From: Plasmodium malariae
Lineage: Eukaryota; Apicomplexa; Aconoidasida; Haemosporida; Plasmodiidae
NCBI RefSeq assembly: GCF_900090045.1
Contig: NC_041784.1
Location: 782,501-846,500, forward strand
DNA: 64,000 nucleotides
Direction: 5' to 3'
The stretch's first letter is position 1. Every line of letters begins with the position of its first letter. The notes under the pieces were generated by a model that was not told where the DNA came from, made no database searches, and saw only the letters and a list, made by a program, of their open reading frames with translations. A program made the translations under genes and the position numbers. This document shows positions 1 to 10,510 of the stretch, piece after piece.

Positions 1-3000
1 TGTTATGGGAGTATGGCAATTTTTCCGTCGTCAAATCATATAGTCGGGAAGTATATGGTGATAGTACACGAAACAGAGCCATAAGTGACCTTGAAATGCT
101 GCACTCTATGTATGAGGATATAGTGAAGAATGATCCGTATATAACTAACGAAGAGAAATATATACGTATTCAAAGCTACATAAACAAACATTTTGGAAAG
201 AAATATTATTTCATTAAAATGGAAAAGGAAAAAACTAAAAATGAGAAAGGGTTCTACTCTCATGGGGAAGAAGAATACCTAGGGGGGCGTAAACACACGA
301 GTGCAGCTCCTGTAATACAGGATGGAAGAGTCGATGAAAAAGTAGATGAAAGAGTCGATGAAAAAGTAGATGAAAAAGTAGATGAAAAAGTCGATGAAAG
401 AGTCGACGAAAAAGTCGATGAAAAAGTAGATGAAAAAGTAGATGAAAAAGTAGATGAAAAAGTAGATGAAAAAGTAGATGAAATGAAAAATGGTATTGAT
501 CATTTTGGAGTTGATTATAATAATATATCTGATACCATTAATGACATAAAATTTTGTGGAAAAAAAAGAAAAAACTGCATAATCCAAAATAACCCACTGA
601 ATGATTTTAGCAATATAACAGGGAAAAGTGAACAAATGAAATATACCAAGAGAACAAGGGTTAGAACTAATAGGACATACTCTAATAAGGGGAGTGGAAA
701 CAAATGGAATGAACAATATACAGACATTAGTCCTAATAGTAATGTATACTCACCATATAATTTGAATAGCGTAACATGTGCGACTAAAAGGCGAAGCAAG
801 AGAAATCCACTTTTAAGAGAATCCGAAATGAAATTGAAAATGCTACAAAGACAAGAAAAAAAAAAAATTGTAGAAAAGAGAAGAGAAGCAAAACTGAAAG
901 AAATGATTGAAAGGAAGGAAAAAAAATTAAAAAGGGAGGAAGAGAAAAAGAAGAAGCTTTTATTGAAAGAGCAAAAAAAGAAAATTAGGGAAGAAAAGAA
1001 AAGAATGAAAGAACAAGAGAGACTGAAAAAAAAAGAAGAAAAGAACAAGCTAAAAAGATTAAAGCAAATGGGGAAAACTCGGCAAGTGCAGCAGTTGAGG
1101 CATCTGAGCCAGCTTCACGAACCGAACAATCCGAACCAGTTAAATCGATTAAAACCATTTACTGGAAAATTTACAAAATATCATAGCGATTTCATAAAAA
1201 GTGATAATCTAATGAGCAACAGAGAAAAGAAAGAATGCTATCTTGACTATGCCAACCTGTTAAGAGAGACCTTGTGTAGAGAAAATGTTCGTAGTTTCAT
1301 TAAAACGTCTGAGGAAGAGAACAGCAAAAAGAAAGAAGCTCTAACCAAAAGGGAGAGAGTACTACAAGCGCTAAATAAGAACAAGGGGATCCTTGTCAGT
1401 GGGGGTATATACCTTGATGTGAATTATGAAGATATTGAAAAGGGGGGCCAAAATTGGGCACATGGGCCAAATAGGACATATGGATCAAATTTTCACCTGA
1501 ACAGGTCAGGAAACTGGATAGTCTCGTGGGTAATTTATGGAAGAATGTACAGAAAAAAATTTTCAATAAGGGAGTATGGTTTTAAGAAGGCAAAGGAGTT
1601 GGCGGAAAGGTACAAAAGTGAAAGGATGAATTACATAAGGTCAAATTTTTCTTCATACAATAATTATTATTGTGAAATTATAAAAAATAGAGATGACGAA
1701 AAAGCAACAGGTGAAAGGAAGAATATGGAAAGTTCAACAATAGGAGGAACTAGACGTTGTGAGGGGAAACATAATCGCGTCAATTATCCGCACAATAAGC
1801 AGCAAGCTATTATGCTAAAAGTGGAGGAAAGGGAAAATGGCAAAAACAAATGCAGCACGTATGGTTCCTGTGGCAAATGTGAAGATCGTAACCCTCATGG
1901 ATATTTGTCCACGTCAACGTCCCACTCAAAATTAATGAACGAATTGAAGTACTCACAACAAGTGATAAGGACCACTCCAGTGGATCCGATGATGTACTTT
2001 TACAAAGACTTATTAATGCATAGTCGTTTTGATGAATATCTAAAAAATAAAATAATATGGATACATAAAATAAATAGTTGGGCAATAGAAATAATTAAAA
2101 GGAGACAAAATAATCAATATGTAAAGGAAAAGAAATATTACTCAGAACAAATGTATGGATATATTATAGGGAAATTTATAGCGATATATGAATTTCTAAA
2201 TGCTAAGCATAAAATATTACAGAATTATTTTAATGTTCCTAATATACCGAATATGCAATATGATAATAAAAAAAATGCTTGGAAAATATCTAGACGTGTC
2301 CCTAATCAATTAAATAAGAAAAATTATTATTTTCATATTAGCATTTATGGATGGATTAACTCAAGGAAGTTAGCCTTGATTCTAGCCATAGATCTAAACC
2401 AAAACAGAGATATGCAGTTTGACCATTTCTATACAAAATACTATTCATCCAAATGTGAAAATGATCACTCGGTTAGACATGATTTAAATTGTTACGACTT
2501 TATACTACATGAGGATTTTCGAAGACAGGATGCGCTTTCAAACAAGTGCGACGAGTATGTAGCACATTGTGAAGGAGCTTCTACTACATTTGATAGCAGC
2601 AAACAGGGAATTACATACCTTAAGAAAAAATACCAAATCAGTAGTTGTACAACGGAAGGTATTCTCAGTTTAAATAGCGGTATGGACACGGTTAATGAGG
2701 GTGTAAGGTGCCCAGAAGGTAGAGAAGAGAAAGAGATGATAGATAAGGTAAAGAAGCAGGAACAACATAACCATCAACAGCGGCAAAATTCTCAACAACA
2801 GCAGGAGCAAGGCAATAATGAGGATGATACCAGCACCTCCCAATCAAATGCTGATAAAACCACAGTCAGAGGGGCTTGGGAAAGAACAAGCGAAGCAGAT
2901 AAAATGAGAGAACATAGAGAGGTCAAGTATAGTCATGATAAATGTTTAAGTAATTCGGTCAGAAGGAGTTATAGCAATGATTTTAGCGAAATTATCGAAC

Positions 3001-3746
3001 ATGCAGAGGTGTCCAATAGCTATTCGAATCGTACCATTAGGAGTCTTTCCAATCAAGATGTAAGACAACACACTAGTATGAAGAACAAACTTATCTGTGG
3101 AATGGATAAGGGAAGGAATCCTCTGAAGCTCAGTTTATGGAGCAAAAATGTAAGGAAAACAAGTAAGGTAGAAGATAAGCAAAAGGGAGATAACGCGGAA
3201 AAGATAAATTTTCCAAAAATTATAAAAGACAGCTCATTCGAAGCCGCGAACAATTTGCACAGTGACAAAGAAGTGATCTGGAGTAAAATAAAAAGGGAAA
3301 AGAGCAGAATATGCTATAGTGCAACCCATTCCACTGATGCGCATAAAAACAAACGAGGAAGAAAAAGAAAAAACGAGAAAGATAATAATATTAATTGCCC
3401 TGACAACGAAGCGATACAATATGGAAGCATGAGAGGAAAAAAGAAATGTATAGAATGCGACGGGAATATATATATGTCAAATTTACACAATTCTTCTATG
3501 AATTTAAAGAAGTTATATGAACATGTTCATAATGAAAAGTATATTCAATTAAGGCAAATGTACTCATGCAATGATAATGATTTATTAAATTTTTTATCGA
3601 ATGAAGAAGACAGGAAACTCTTTTTAAAAGAAAACATAAATATAGAAACAGATGATCAGCATCTTTTAGTTACGATTTTAGAAGACTACTACTATGCTAA
3701 CTTGTCTAGACGAATTTTCAAAATCAAAAAGAAACTCGTTGATTAA
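1..3746 (+). CDS. ApiAP2-like protein, 5' end beyond the window
   Basis: The reading frame is open from base 3, so the true start is off the left edge; the first in-frame ATG inside the window (96) is probably internal. Residues below count from that Met (1216 residues to the TAA). A repeat of VDEK units covers about 79-130, and a highly charged Lys/Glu coiled-coil-like stretch covers about 236-330. About 428-512 looks like an AP2 DNA-binding domain: GGIYLDV, then a roughly 25-residue insertion, then [23 protein letters not shown] and the helix [14 protein letters not shown]. About 713-771 looks like a second, more diverged AP2 fold ([27 protein letters not shown]). The rest is low complexity. 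AP2 domains bind DNA in apicomplexan transcription factors, so a nuclear DNA-binding role is inferred. I cannot name the orthologue; by gene order it lies just beyond apicortin. No ACDC domain is evident. Confidence 0.75.
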   Translation, partial: LWEYGNFSVVKSYSREVYGDSTRNRAISDLEMLHSMYEDIVKNDPYITNEEKYIRIQSYINKHFGKKYYFIKMEKEKTKNEKGFYSHGEEEYLGGRKHTSAAPVIQDGRVDEKVDERVDEKVDEKVDEKVDERVDEKVDEKVDEKVDEKVDEKVDEKVDEMKNGIDHFGVDYNNISDTINDIKFCGKKRKNCIIQNNPLNDFSNITGKSEQMKYTKRTRVRTNRTYSNKGSGNKWNEQYTDISPNSNVYSPYNLNSVTCATKRRSKRNPLLRESEMKLKMLQRQEKKKIVEKRREAKLKEMIERKEKKLKREEEKKKKLLLKEQKKKIREEKKRMKEQERLKKKEEKNKLKRLKQMGKTRQVQQLRHLSQLHEPNNPNQLNRLKPFTGKFTKYHSDFIKSDNLMSNREKKECYLDYANLLRETLCRENVRSFIKTSEEENSKKKEALTKRERVLQALNKNKGILVSGGIYLDVNYEDIEKGGQNWAHGPNRTYGSNFHLNRSGNWIVSWVIYGRMYRKKFSIREYGFKKAKELAERYKSERMNYIRSNFSSYNNYYCEIIKNRDDEKATGERKNMESSTIGGTRRCEGKHNRVNYPHNKQQAIMLKVEERENGKNKCSTYGSCGKCEDRNPHGYLSTSTSHSKLMNELKYSQQVIRTTPVDPMMYFYKDLLMHSRFDEYLKNKIIWIHKINSWAIEIIKRRQNNQYVKEKKYYSEQMYGYIIGKFIAIYEFLNAKHKILQNYFNVPNIPNMQYDNKKNAWKISRRVPNQLNKKNYYFHISIYGWINSRKLALILAIDLNQNRDMQFDHFYTKYYSSKCENDHSVRHDLNCYDFILHEDFRRQDALSNKCDEYVAHCEGASTTFDSSKQGITYLKKKYQISSCTTEGILSLNSGMDTVNEGVRCPEGREEKEMIDKVKKQEQHNHQQRQNSQQQQEQGNNEDDTSTSQSNADKTTVRGAWERTSEADKMREHREVKYSHDKCLSNSVRRSYSNDFSEIIEHAEVSNSYSNRTIRSLSNQDVRQHTSMKNKLICGMDKGRNPLKLSLWSKNVRKTSKVEDKQKGDNAEKINFPKIIKDSSFEAANNLHSDKEVIWSKIKREKSRICYSATHSTDAHKNKRGRKRKNEKDNNINCPDNEAIQYGSMRGKKKCIECDGNIYMSNLHNSSMNLKKLYEHVHNEKYIQLRQMYSCNDNDLLNFLSNEEDRKLFLKENINIETDDQHLLVTILEDYYYANLSRRIFKIKKKLVD
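330..485 (+). repeat. 12-bp in-frame minisatellite encoding VDE(K/R)
   Basis: Thirteen consecutive 12-bp units of the form GTNGATGAAARA encode VDEK or VDER, ending in VDEM. Synonymous GTA/GTC differences show clusters of identical neighbours, as expected from recent unit duplication. It lies in the N-terminal part of the ApiAP2-like protein. Confidence 0.95.
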
Positions 3747-5431
3747 TTTGGAAAGTAGCGCGATCGGGGCTCTACCTGCATTCTGGTCAGAATAATTATT
3801 CACCTGCATGTACCGCTGTTTACATCGCTACTTACACTTGTACCTACACCCCTATTTACACCTCTACTTACAGCGCTTTTCGCAGGGCTACTAACCCGCG
3901 CGTGTGTTCATACACGGGGATGCGCATTTATAGGCACACAATTCACATGATTAGCATACATCATTTCCTCTGAGTGGAACCAAAAGAAACAAGACACGCT
4001 AATGTTTTCATTTGAGCAGTATTTTTACCGTAATACTCGACTTTCCTCTTAATTCTTTATTTTAATTTTTTCTGAATTTTTCGTTCCTATAACTTTTTTA
4101 TTTTAAATTTCATTTCAAAGTTCATTCAACTTTTTATTTCTCATTTTATTTCATTTTTCACGTTTCCCCCTTCAAGTTGTTAATAAAATGTAGTTATCTT
4201 AGTAGGTTTGCCGTTCCCCTCTCACAGAGGTGTGTCTAAAGTGCATATTTTTTTTCCATCATCATTATCACGTAGTATACATAAATTTGTATACACTCAC
4301 ACACGCGAGCGTACATGAATAGGCTAACACATGTTGCTTATGCACTGAGCACTTTTGCTTGCTCGCAGCTAGCTGTAAGAAACATTTAATACACGTTGTG
4401 ATGGTATATTATTAGGAAAACTACCCTTTAGGGAAATACAACTTATTCTCATGCAAATGACAAAAATGTTTTGTATTTTATTTATTTATATTTTTATATT
4501 ATTATTTTTTTATTTTTATTTTTTTCGTATTTGACTAATATGTCATATGTGCTCAAGAAATATTATTCGCGCAGCATTCTTCTTCCATTTTTTGTTTTCT
4601 ATATTACTTTTACTGGTTTGTTTGTTAAGCGTTAAGACGCTAAAGAGTGTATGTAGTATGCGTATATAATGGTATGGGGGATGTGCGCAGAACGTATGGA
4701 ACGCATGAACAGTAAATCGAATTATTCTCTGCCCTTAATTTATCAGTGTTTTTATTCTCATTTAATGCTTATTGTATAAATGTAGAACCTCTTATATTGT
4801 CTTTTTTTTTTTTTTTTTTTTTTTTTTTGTGCACTCAGTATATAGGAGGCGGAAGAAATAGCCTTCTGCATTTATGATTAACTTTTGTAATGAGTTTTAC
4901 ATATACCCGGACGTGTGTTTATGAACACACGCATACATGTGTACTCATGTACTTATAATACATATACATGCGTTCTTAAATAAACGTAGTTATATATACA
5001 TAGTTACATATGGGTAATTATGTGTGCATGTTTATATATACGTTCATACATACTTATATATTTATCTTCGTATCACACCTTGTGGTCGAAATTGAAATTT
5101 TTATGAGACAGCATGTATTATGAACTTAGGAACTCATTTACGTAAATTTTTTTAGAAGAAACTTTTCTCTAATTAAACCAAGTCTTCATTTTTTGTCAGT
5201 GTAAAATATTTTACTTTATTCGTTCTTTTTTTTTTTATTCATTGTCCCTTCATTTTTGTATTTTTGTTTTTTTTTTTTTTGTTTTTACGCTCTATCTACT
5301 CGTTCTTGCGCACCGTTCAGAAAGAAAAAACAACAAAAGGACAAGTAGACACATCATTTTACTAATTTGGAAAACACTTTTAATTAAATTTTCAATTTTA
5401 CATGTTTGAAACATATTAAAAAAGAAAAAGG

Positions 5432-5464
<33 letters not shown>

Positions 5465-5643
5465 AAACTCAATTACATACAATAGGGACATTTGAAATAT
5501 ATAAAGTCCCCTATATGATAACAAGTCTATTCTAGTGAGAATTTCTCGCTAGTAAAATTGGGCACAATGAATTAATCATTTTATTTGTACGTATGTAACA
5601 CATTTTTTTTTTTTTTCGAAAATAGATATACGCATACGTATGC

Positions 5644-5696
<53 letters not shown>

Positions 5697-6362
5697 TTTT
5701 TTCTTGGGCCGCATAACATTTAATTTTACTCATTTTCCCCCGTTTGTTATACTATTCCTTTTTCATCTCATATGCAATCTTTCTTATACTAGTTGGTACG
5801 GAAAAGACAACCCCTGTCTTATTTGTCATTTTCCCTTAAACATACACTTATTTGAAACACTCCATTATTTTGTATTTGTGTTAATTTTTTTTTTTTTTTT
5901 TTTTATTTAAATAAACATTTTCCAATGGATTATTTAGACCAATTAAAGTATAGAGGAAAGTCAAGTCCATTTGAAGTTAGCTTTTTGAATATATAAAATC
6001 AAAATGAAGCAATAAGAAAGAGCAGAGAATTAATGTTGTAATTTACTAAAAAGAGATATGTCACACAATTTCTTAAAATGAGAGTTTTTCTATGATTAGT
6101 TTTTTGTCCAATCAATAGCTGCCAAGCATGAGGCAGGGACTAGATTTGGCTCAACCTCAACTACATTCATTTAAAATTTTCCTTTTTTGTTTTACATTTT
6201 TCCTTTTTTGTTTTACATTTTTCCTTTTTTATTTTACATTTTTCCTTTTTTATTTTACATTTTTCCTTTTTTATTTTACATTTTTCCTTTTTTATTTTAC
6301 ATTTTTATTTTTTAAAAATTTTCCTTTTCTATTTTTTCACATTTGACAACGAGTAGAGAAAA
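3747..6362. other. Intergenic region, ApiAP2-like gene to apicortin
   Basis: About 2.6 kb with no convincing gene. The first 250 bp are richer in G+C and carry degenerate TACAC/TTACA steps. The rest is AT-rich with a T tract near 4801-4828, an A tract near 5431-5460, a TA microsatellite followed by T tract at 5649-5702, and T runs near 5887-5904. A 23-codon ATG frame at 5925-5996 (start MDYLDQLKYRG) looks coding-like. It could be an upstream ORF or an alternative 5' exon of apicortin. This region should hold the apicortin promoter and 5' UTR. Confidence 0.6.
6173..6310 (+). repeat. 21-bp pyrimidine-rich tandem repeat
   Basis: About six units of a 21-bp sequence (TTTTACATTTTTCCTTTTTT plus G or A) lie immediately upstream of apicortin. 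The tract has no G on the + strand except at the variable last base. It reads as a hydrophobic peptide only because of its composition. Confidence 0.9.
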
Positions 6363-7271
6363 ATGATGCACGGCAGAGAGGAAGATGAGATGAGGTCCAT
6401 AAAGAAATTTTTTTGTAATTCGGAGGATTATTTTTTAAGAGATAATTTAACAAAAAAGGGGAAGAAGAAGAGTGGAATGGAACAGAAAAATGAAGAAAAT
6501 GTGAACAGAAATTTTGGAAAGCATTTGAACAAAGATGTTTGTCTACTTACCGAAACAGCAAGGAGAAAAAATGGAAAAAGGAGAATGCAATGCTATAAGG
6601 ATGTGTTTGACCGACTAACAGACACTAAGTTCTACACGGGAACGCATAAAAAAAGATTCGACGATTCCAGAAATGGGGGAGGCACGATATGCTATGAAGA
6701 GTTGTTTATGGAGGATTACACGGACGATAATAATGATCACTACGTGGACGATAATAATGATCACTACATGGACGATAATAATGATCACTACATGGACGAT
6801 AATAATTATCACTATATGAGCCATAATAATGACCACTACAATGGAAAACATTTGGGTGAGCGCTTAATGGGGGTTTGTAGAACAAGGCATGATATATACT
6901 CTTATTACGTCAAAAGAGTAAGAAGCTGTACCGTTGTTACCCCAGGGACACTGGGTATACAGAAATATGGCATTCAAATAGCGCGTCCAAAGACTATATG
7001 CCTATATCTAAATAGGGATAAATATCATAATGGTTTATTCTTTTTTATCAAACCGCATGTAAACAATTGGAAGTGTTTCTTATTTGAAATTACAAAAGTA
7101 TTGTCACCCATCATTGGACCTATAAGAAAAGTTTACGATCAAAATTTTCGATTAGTAAAATCAGTTGAAGATTTAATTCATGGTGCTAAGTATTTATGTA
7201 CCTCTGGAGACCCCCCTGCATCTCTAGACACACTTCAGAATTTTTTGAGCAAATGGATTTTGCAAATATAG
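6363..7271 (+). CDS. Apicortin (partial p25-alpha plus doublecortin domain)
   Basis: The 302-residue product has the two parts that define apicortin. About 80-101 is a fragment of the p25-alpha (TPPP) domain, with DRLTDTKFYTGTHKKRFD. About 209-285 is a doublecortin domain, running from PKTICLYLNRD through SPIIGPIRKVYD to YLCTSGDPP. Apicortin is known to bind and stabilise tubulin at the apical complex of apicomplexans, so a role with apical or conoid microtubules is expected from the family. Between the domains is a species-variable insert of eight-residue DDNNDHYM units. Two adjacent ATGs could start translation; 6363 is taken as first. An in-frame TAG at 6354-6356 closes the frame upstream, but its AG is also a possible splice acceptor, so a 5' exon is not excluded. 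It is tail-to-tail with eIF3B. Confidence 0.9.
   Translation: MMHGREEDEMRSIKKFFCNSEDYFLRDNLTKKGKKKSGMEQKNEENVNRNFGKHLNKDVCLLTETARRKNGKRRMQCYKDVFDRLTDTKFYTGTHKKRFDDSRNGGGTICYEELFMEDYTDDNNDHYVDDNNDHYMDDNNDHYMDDNNYHYMSHNNDHYNGKHLGERLMGVCRTRHDIYSYYVKRVRSCTVVTPGTLGIQKYGIQIARPKTICLYLNRDKYHNGLFFFIKPHVNNWKCFLFEITKVLSPIIGPIRKVYDQNFRLVKSVEDLIHGAKYLCTSGDPPASLDTLQNFLSKWILQI
6718..6840 (+). repeat. 24-bp in-frame repeat encoding DDNNDHYM
   Basis: Four to five units of a 24-bp sequence (GACGATAATAATGATCACTA plus CATG) lie between the p25-alpha fragment and the doublecortin domain of apicortin. The first units are nearly identical and the last ones have decayed. Confidence 0.9.
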
Positions 7272-7651
7272 AAAGGAGCAAAGCCGCAAATGGAGCCGCT
7301 CCTTTTGCCGCTTCTGCTCTTGTGTGCATTTACCGGGAGGTCTGACTTCCCTCCACGCACACGTACTATATAGCTACTCAAAAATCGTAAATTTCAACTA
7401 ACCCTTGCACGGATGATAAGCAAATGAAAACTTGTACATTTCGGTAAATGCCTCCAATTCAACATTTTAACTGCTTCCAAATTTAGGGGAGCCTTGACGA
7501 GTACATACGCGCAAAAGAAAAAAAAAAAAATTAAAAAAATTAAAGAAATATTAAAAAAATTAAAAAAATTAAAAAAAATTCCTTCATTTTTCCCCCGTTT
7601 TAACAATTGATGCAAAGCCATAAGAACTGACTGATGTGTTATGTTGCTAAA

Positions 7652-7684
<33 letters not shown>

Positions 7685-7873
7685 GCCTGCGTAAGTATGT
7701 GGGTGATGTAATTCTCCTCTCATTACTACATATTTTTTTGGGGAGGAAAGTATCCTGTGCACAGGACTTGACCCAGTAATGCATATTAAATAAAACGGGC
7801 AAGTCAGAAATGTAATAGAGTTTTACTTCTTGTGATGAGGATTTTCACTTTCATGTTATTATTCCCTCTTTTT

Positions 7874-7904
<31 letters not shown>

Positions 7905-8359
7905 GGGTTTTAAAAAATGCTAAGGTGTGTGCGTATTGGGGGACTAAATGCGTGTTAACAGTCTCTTCAGTTCAAAATAGTGGTGCATGCACAGTAATAT
8001 GCTTGTACAGGTATATATGCATATACATACATACACACATACATGCACATATATATATATATATATATATGCGGGGAGGGGAGGAAAGGTGGTTTAATAA
8101 GTAGGGAAAAGAGTTCTATGAAATTTATTTTTAAAGGCAGTTACATACAAATTGCATAAGAATTAATGGAAATACGCAGGAATGAAAAAATTGTGCATAT
8201 TTGAAAAAAGGTTGTTTACACATAAGGGTGAAAGCACGCACACTACATAGGGATGCGCCCTAGTATATATGCACCCACAAAGAAGTACTTACATATGTAC
8301 TAATGTTCACAATGCGGTCTCTTTTAACGCATGGACTTACTTCCTCATTTTTTGCGTGT
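7272..8359. other. Convergent intergenic region, apicortin/eIF3B
   Basis: About 1.1 kb between two 3' ends. It contains A/T homopolymers (A run near 7878-7905), TA microsatellites near 7660-7685 and 8050-8070, and no coding-like frame. It should hold the 3' UTRs and polyadenylation signals of both genes. Confidence 0.6.
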
Positions 8360-10510
8360 CTAGGCAAATATCTCCTGCTTGACGGAAAGGACGTGCTCGA
8401 TGACGACAGTTTTCTCCTCCCACTCAAACTGGCTTTCAAATATTTCCCAGTTTTTCTTAAACTGCTCATATTCCTTAAAGGACTGAAAAAGTTTAGTAAT
8501 TTTGTCCAATTTCTCATTAAATGAATCCTCAACATTTTTCCTTTCAAGTAGTAGTTCATTCCTTTTAGCAATTCTAATTTTTTCATCAATAACGTCGAAT
8601 TTTTTGGAGTAATCCTTTAAATTATTCTTAATATCTAATTTAAGTTTATCACTAAAGAGTGACTTTGGGTGAGGTCTAAAAAGGAATTGATAAAAAGATG
8701 GCTTTTTAATAGTCATAAGACATCTGCCTTGAAATGTCCAAATAAAAAAACCTGCTTCACTATTTTCCTCTCTATAGTTTGAGCTCGAAGCATTAGCAGC
8801 ATTAGACACGGAGGTAACCAAATATCTACCACAATTACTCCATGCTAATGAACTGACTAACAAGTGTTCATCCTTATGTATTACTTCTACTTCATCATTT
8901 GTATTCAAAACACAGAAATATAACATCCCTTCCGATGCTAGGGAAGCTAGAATAAAATATGCACCTTGAGGTGACCAACGCATAAAGTTCATTTGACTAT
9001 TAATATCGAATGTACTTGTCCATTTAGCATTTCTAGCAGTTCCTTTATTTGAAATTTTATAAAATCTGATTTGTTGTTTACTTGTATTTTCATCTCGAAC
9101 AATTAGAGCAAATCTGTTACTATTTGACTCTTCCCAATGAAATTGTTTAGTCTTAACTCCTTCAATTTGAATATTATCAACAGGTATATTTTTTTCTCTT
9201 AAGCGGAAAATTTCTAATTGTGTAAATTCTTTTTTATTTTTTTTACTAATTTTTTTTTCAATGGTTGTTTTAAGACATAAGTAATCTCCTTTACTTTGCC
9301 AATGGATAGATGCCTGACTAACATCATAAATTTTTCTAGACACTAATTCTTTTCTTGATGGTATTTCTACAAAAGTTAAAGTACCTGGTATACTTGTTGT
9401 GCCAGGCATCCAAATAGAAATAATATTATCTACTGGTGACCAATCAAATTCTTTTACCATAGAATATTTTAAAGGAATTCTTTTTTTTTCTTGATCTTCT
9501 AATAATAACATAGATGGTAATTCATATACGTATACTTCTTTTTGTTTACCTACACAAGCAATATATTTATCATCTGGACTCCATAAAAAGTATGGAAAAT
9601 TTTTTTCTCTTGGACTATATTCTGGTGTTATAAAGGAACGAAGTAATTTTCCTGTTATTACCCTCCATATACATATAGATTTTTCATTTCGTAAAGAAGC
9701 AGGAGTACCATCCCATGTTAATACATAATTTTCATTTGGCGAAAAACTAATTTCTTTTACACTTTTATGTTGTAATCTAATTAATTTTTCAAAATTATCA
9801 CCACCCCATAGTGCTATACCTGGGTTATGGAAACTCACTAAGTACGATCCTTGGTTACTCCATTGGACACTTGAAAATGGTGCATTTTTCTTAAAAGTGG
9901 TATATATTAACTGCGGTTCTTTTTCTAATGGATCAAACCAATGTACTTCAAAATGACTATCATATCTAACAATAAACTGCTCTCTACATTTTTCATCATA
10001 TAACCACCATCTTATCTTTTCTCTTGTAAATCCAACTACATTAATGGGCATTACATGTTCATCTCGATTTATAATATTCTCTATATCATCCATTTTAGAT
10101 GCTGTTAATACATGTTTTGCATCCAGCTTTAATTTATTTAATATCTTTACTGCTTCATTTGCTTGAAAACTATCATTAAATGATACGAAACAAATCCCTT
10201 TTGTTTTCTTCTCTTCATCTGTTGGCATATATATTTTTATATTCATAAGAGACGAATCACTAATCTTTGCACTTAAGTGTCGAATAAATAATTTCTTTAA
10301 AACTTCCGCTAACCTACTATGCTTTTCCTCCTCAACTTTTGGTATACCTAATATTGTAATGATTTGAGGAAATCTGGTTTCTAACGTTATTAAAGCTTCT
10401 TTTTCTGCATATTTTTTATTTAACATTGCTTCATTCCCCTCATCACTATCGTCAGAAAGGAATTCCTCCAGCCCCTTATCGCTCAGCTCCTCCTTTGTCA
10501 CCTTCACCAT
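8360..10510 (-). CDS. Eukaryotic translation initiation factor 3 subunit B
   Basis: A single-exon gene of 716 residues, starting MVKVTKEELSDKGLEEFLSD. About 47-145 is an RNA recognition motif (ITILGIPKV, then GICFVSFNDSFQANEAV). About 170-600 is the long WD-type beta-propeller typical of eIF3b, with blades such as FIVRYDSHFEVHWFDP, PFSSVQWSNQGSYLVSFH and GIALWGGDNFEKLIRLQH. The C-terminal 100 residues are helical and charged, as in the eIF3b/eIF3i binding region. Length agrees with eIF3b in other eukaryotes. It scaffolds the eIF3 complex on the 40S subunit in the cytosol. It is divergent from the capping protein beta gene across a 3.6 kb intergenic region. Confidence 0.95.
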   Translation of the reverse strand: MVKVTKEELSDKGLEEFLSDDSDEGNEAMLNKKYAEKEALITLETRFPQIITILGIPKVEEEKHSRLAEVLKKLFIRHLSAKISDSSLMNIKIYMPTDEEKKTKGICFVSFNDSFQANEAVKILNKLKLDAKHVLTASKMDDIENIINRDEHVMPINVVGFTREKIRWWLYDEKCREQFIVRYDSHFEVHWFDPLEKEPQLIYTTFKKNAPFSSVQWSNQGSYLVSFHNPGIALWGGDNFEKLIRLQHKSVKEISFSPNENYVLTWDGTPASLRNEKSICIWRVITGKLLRSFITPEYSPREKNFPYFLWSPDDKYIACVGKQKEVYVYELPSMLLLEDQEKKRIPLKYSMVKEFDWSPVDNIISIWMPGTTSIPGTLTFVEIPSRKELVSRKIYDVSQASIHWQSKGDYLCLKTTIEKKISKKNKKEFTQLEIFRLREKNIPVDNIQIEGVKTKQFHWEESNSNRFALIVRDENTSKQQIRFYKISNKGTARNAKWTSTFDINSQMNFMRWSPQGAYFILASLASEGMLYFCVLNTNDEVEVIHKDEHLLVSSLAWSNCGRYLVTSVSNAANASSSNYREENSEAGFFIWTFQGRCLMTIKKPSFYQFLFRPHPKSLFSDKLKLDIKNNLKDYSKKFDVIDEKIRIAKRNELLLERKNVEDSFNEKLDKITKLFQSFKEYEQFKKNWEIFESQFEWEEKTVVIEHVLSVKQEIFA

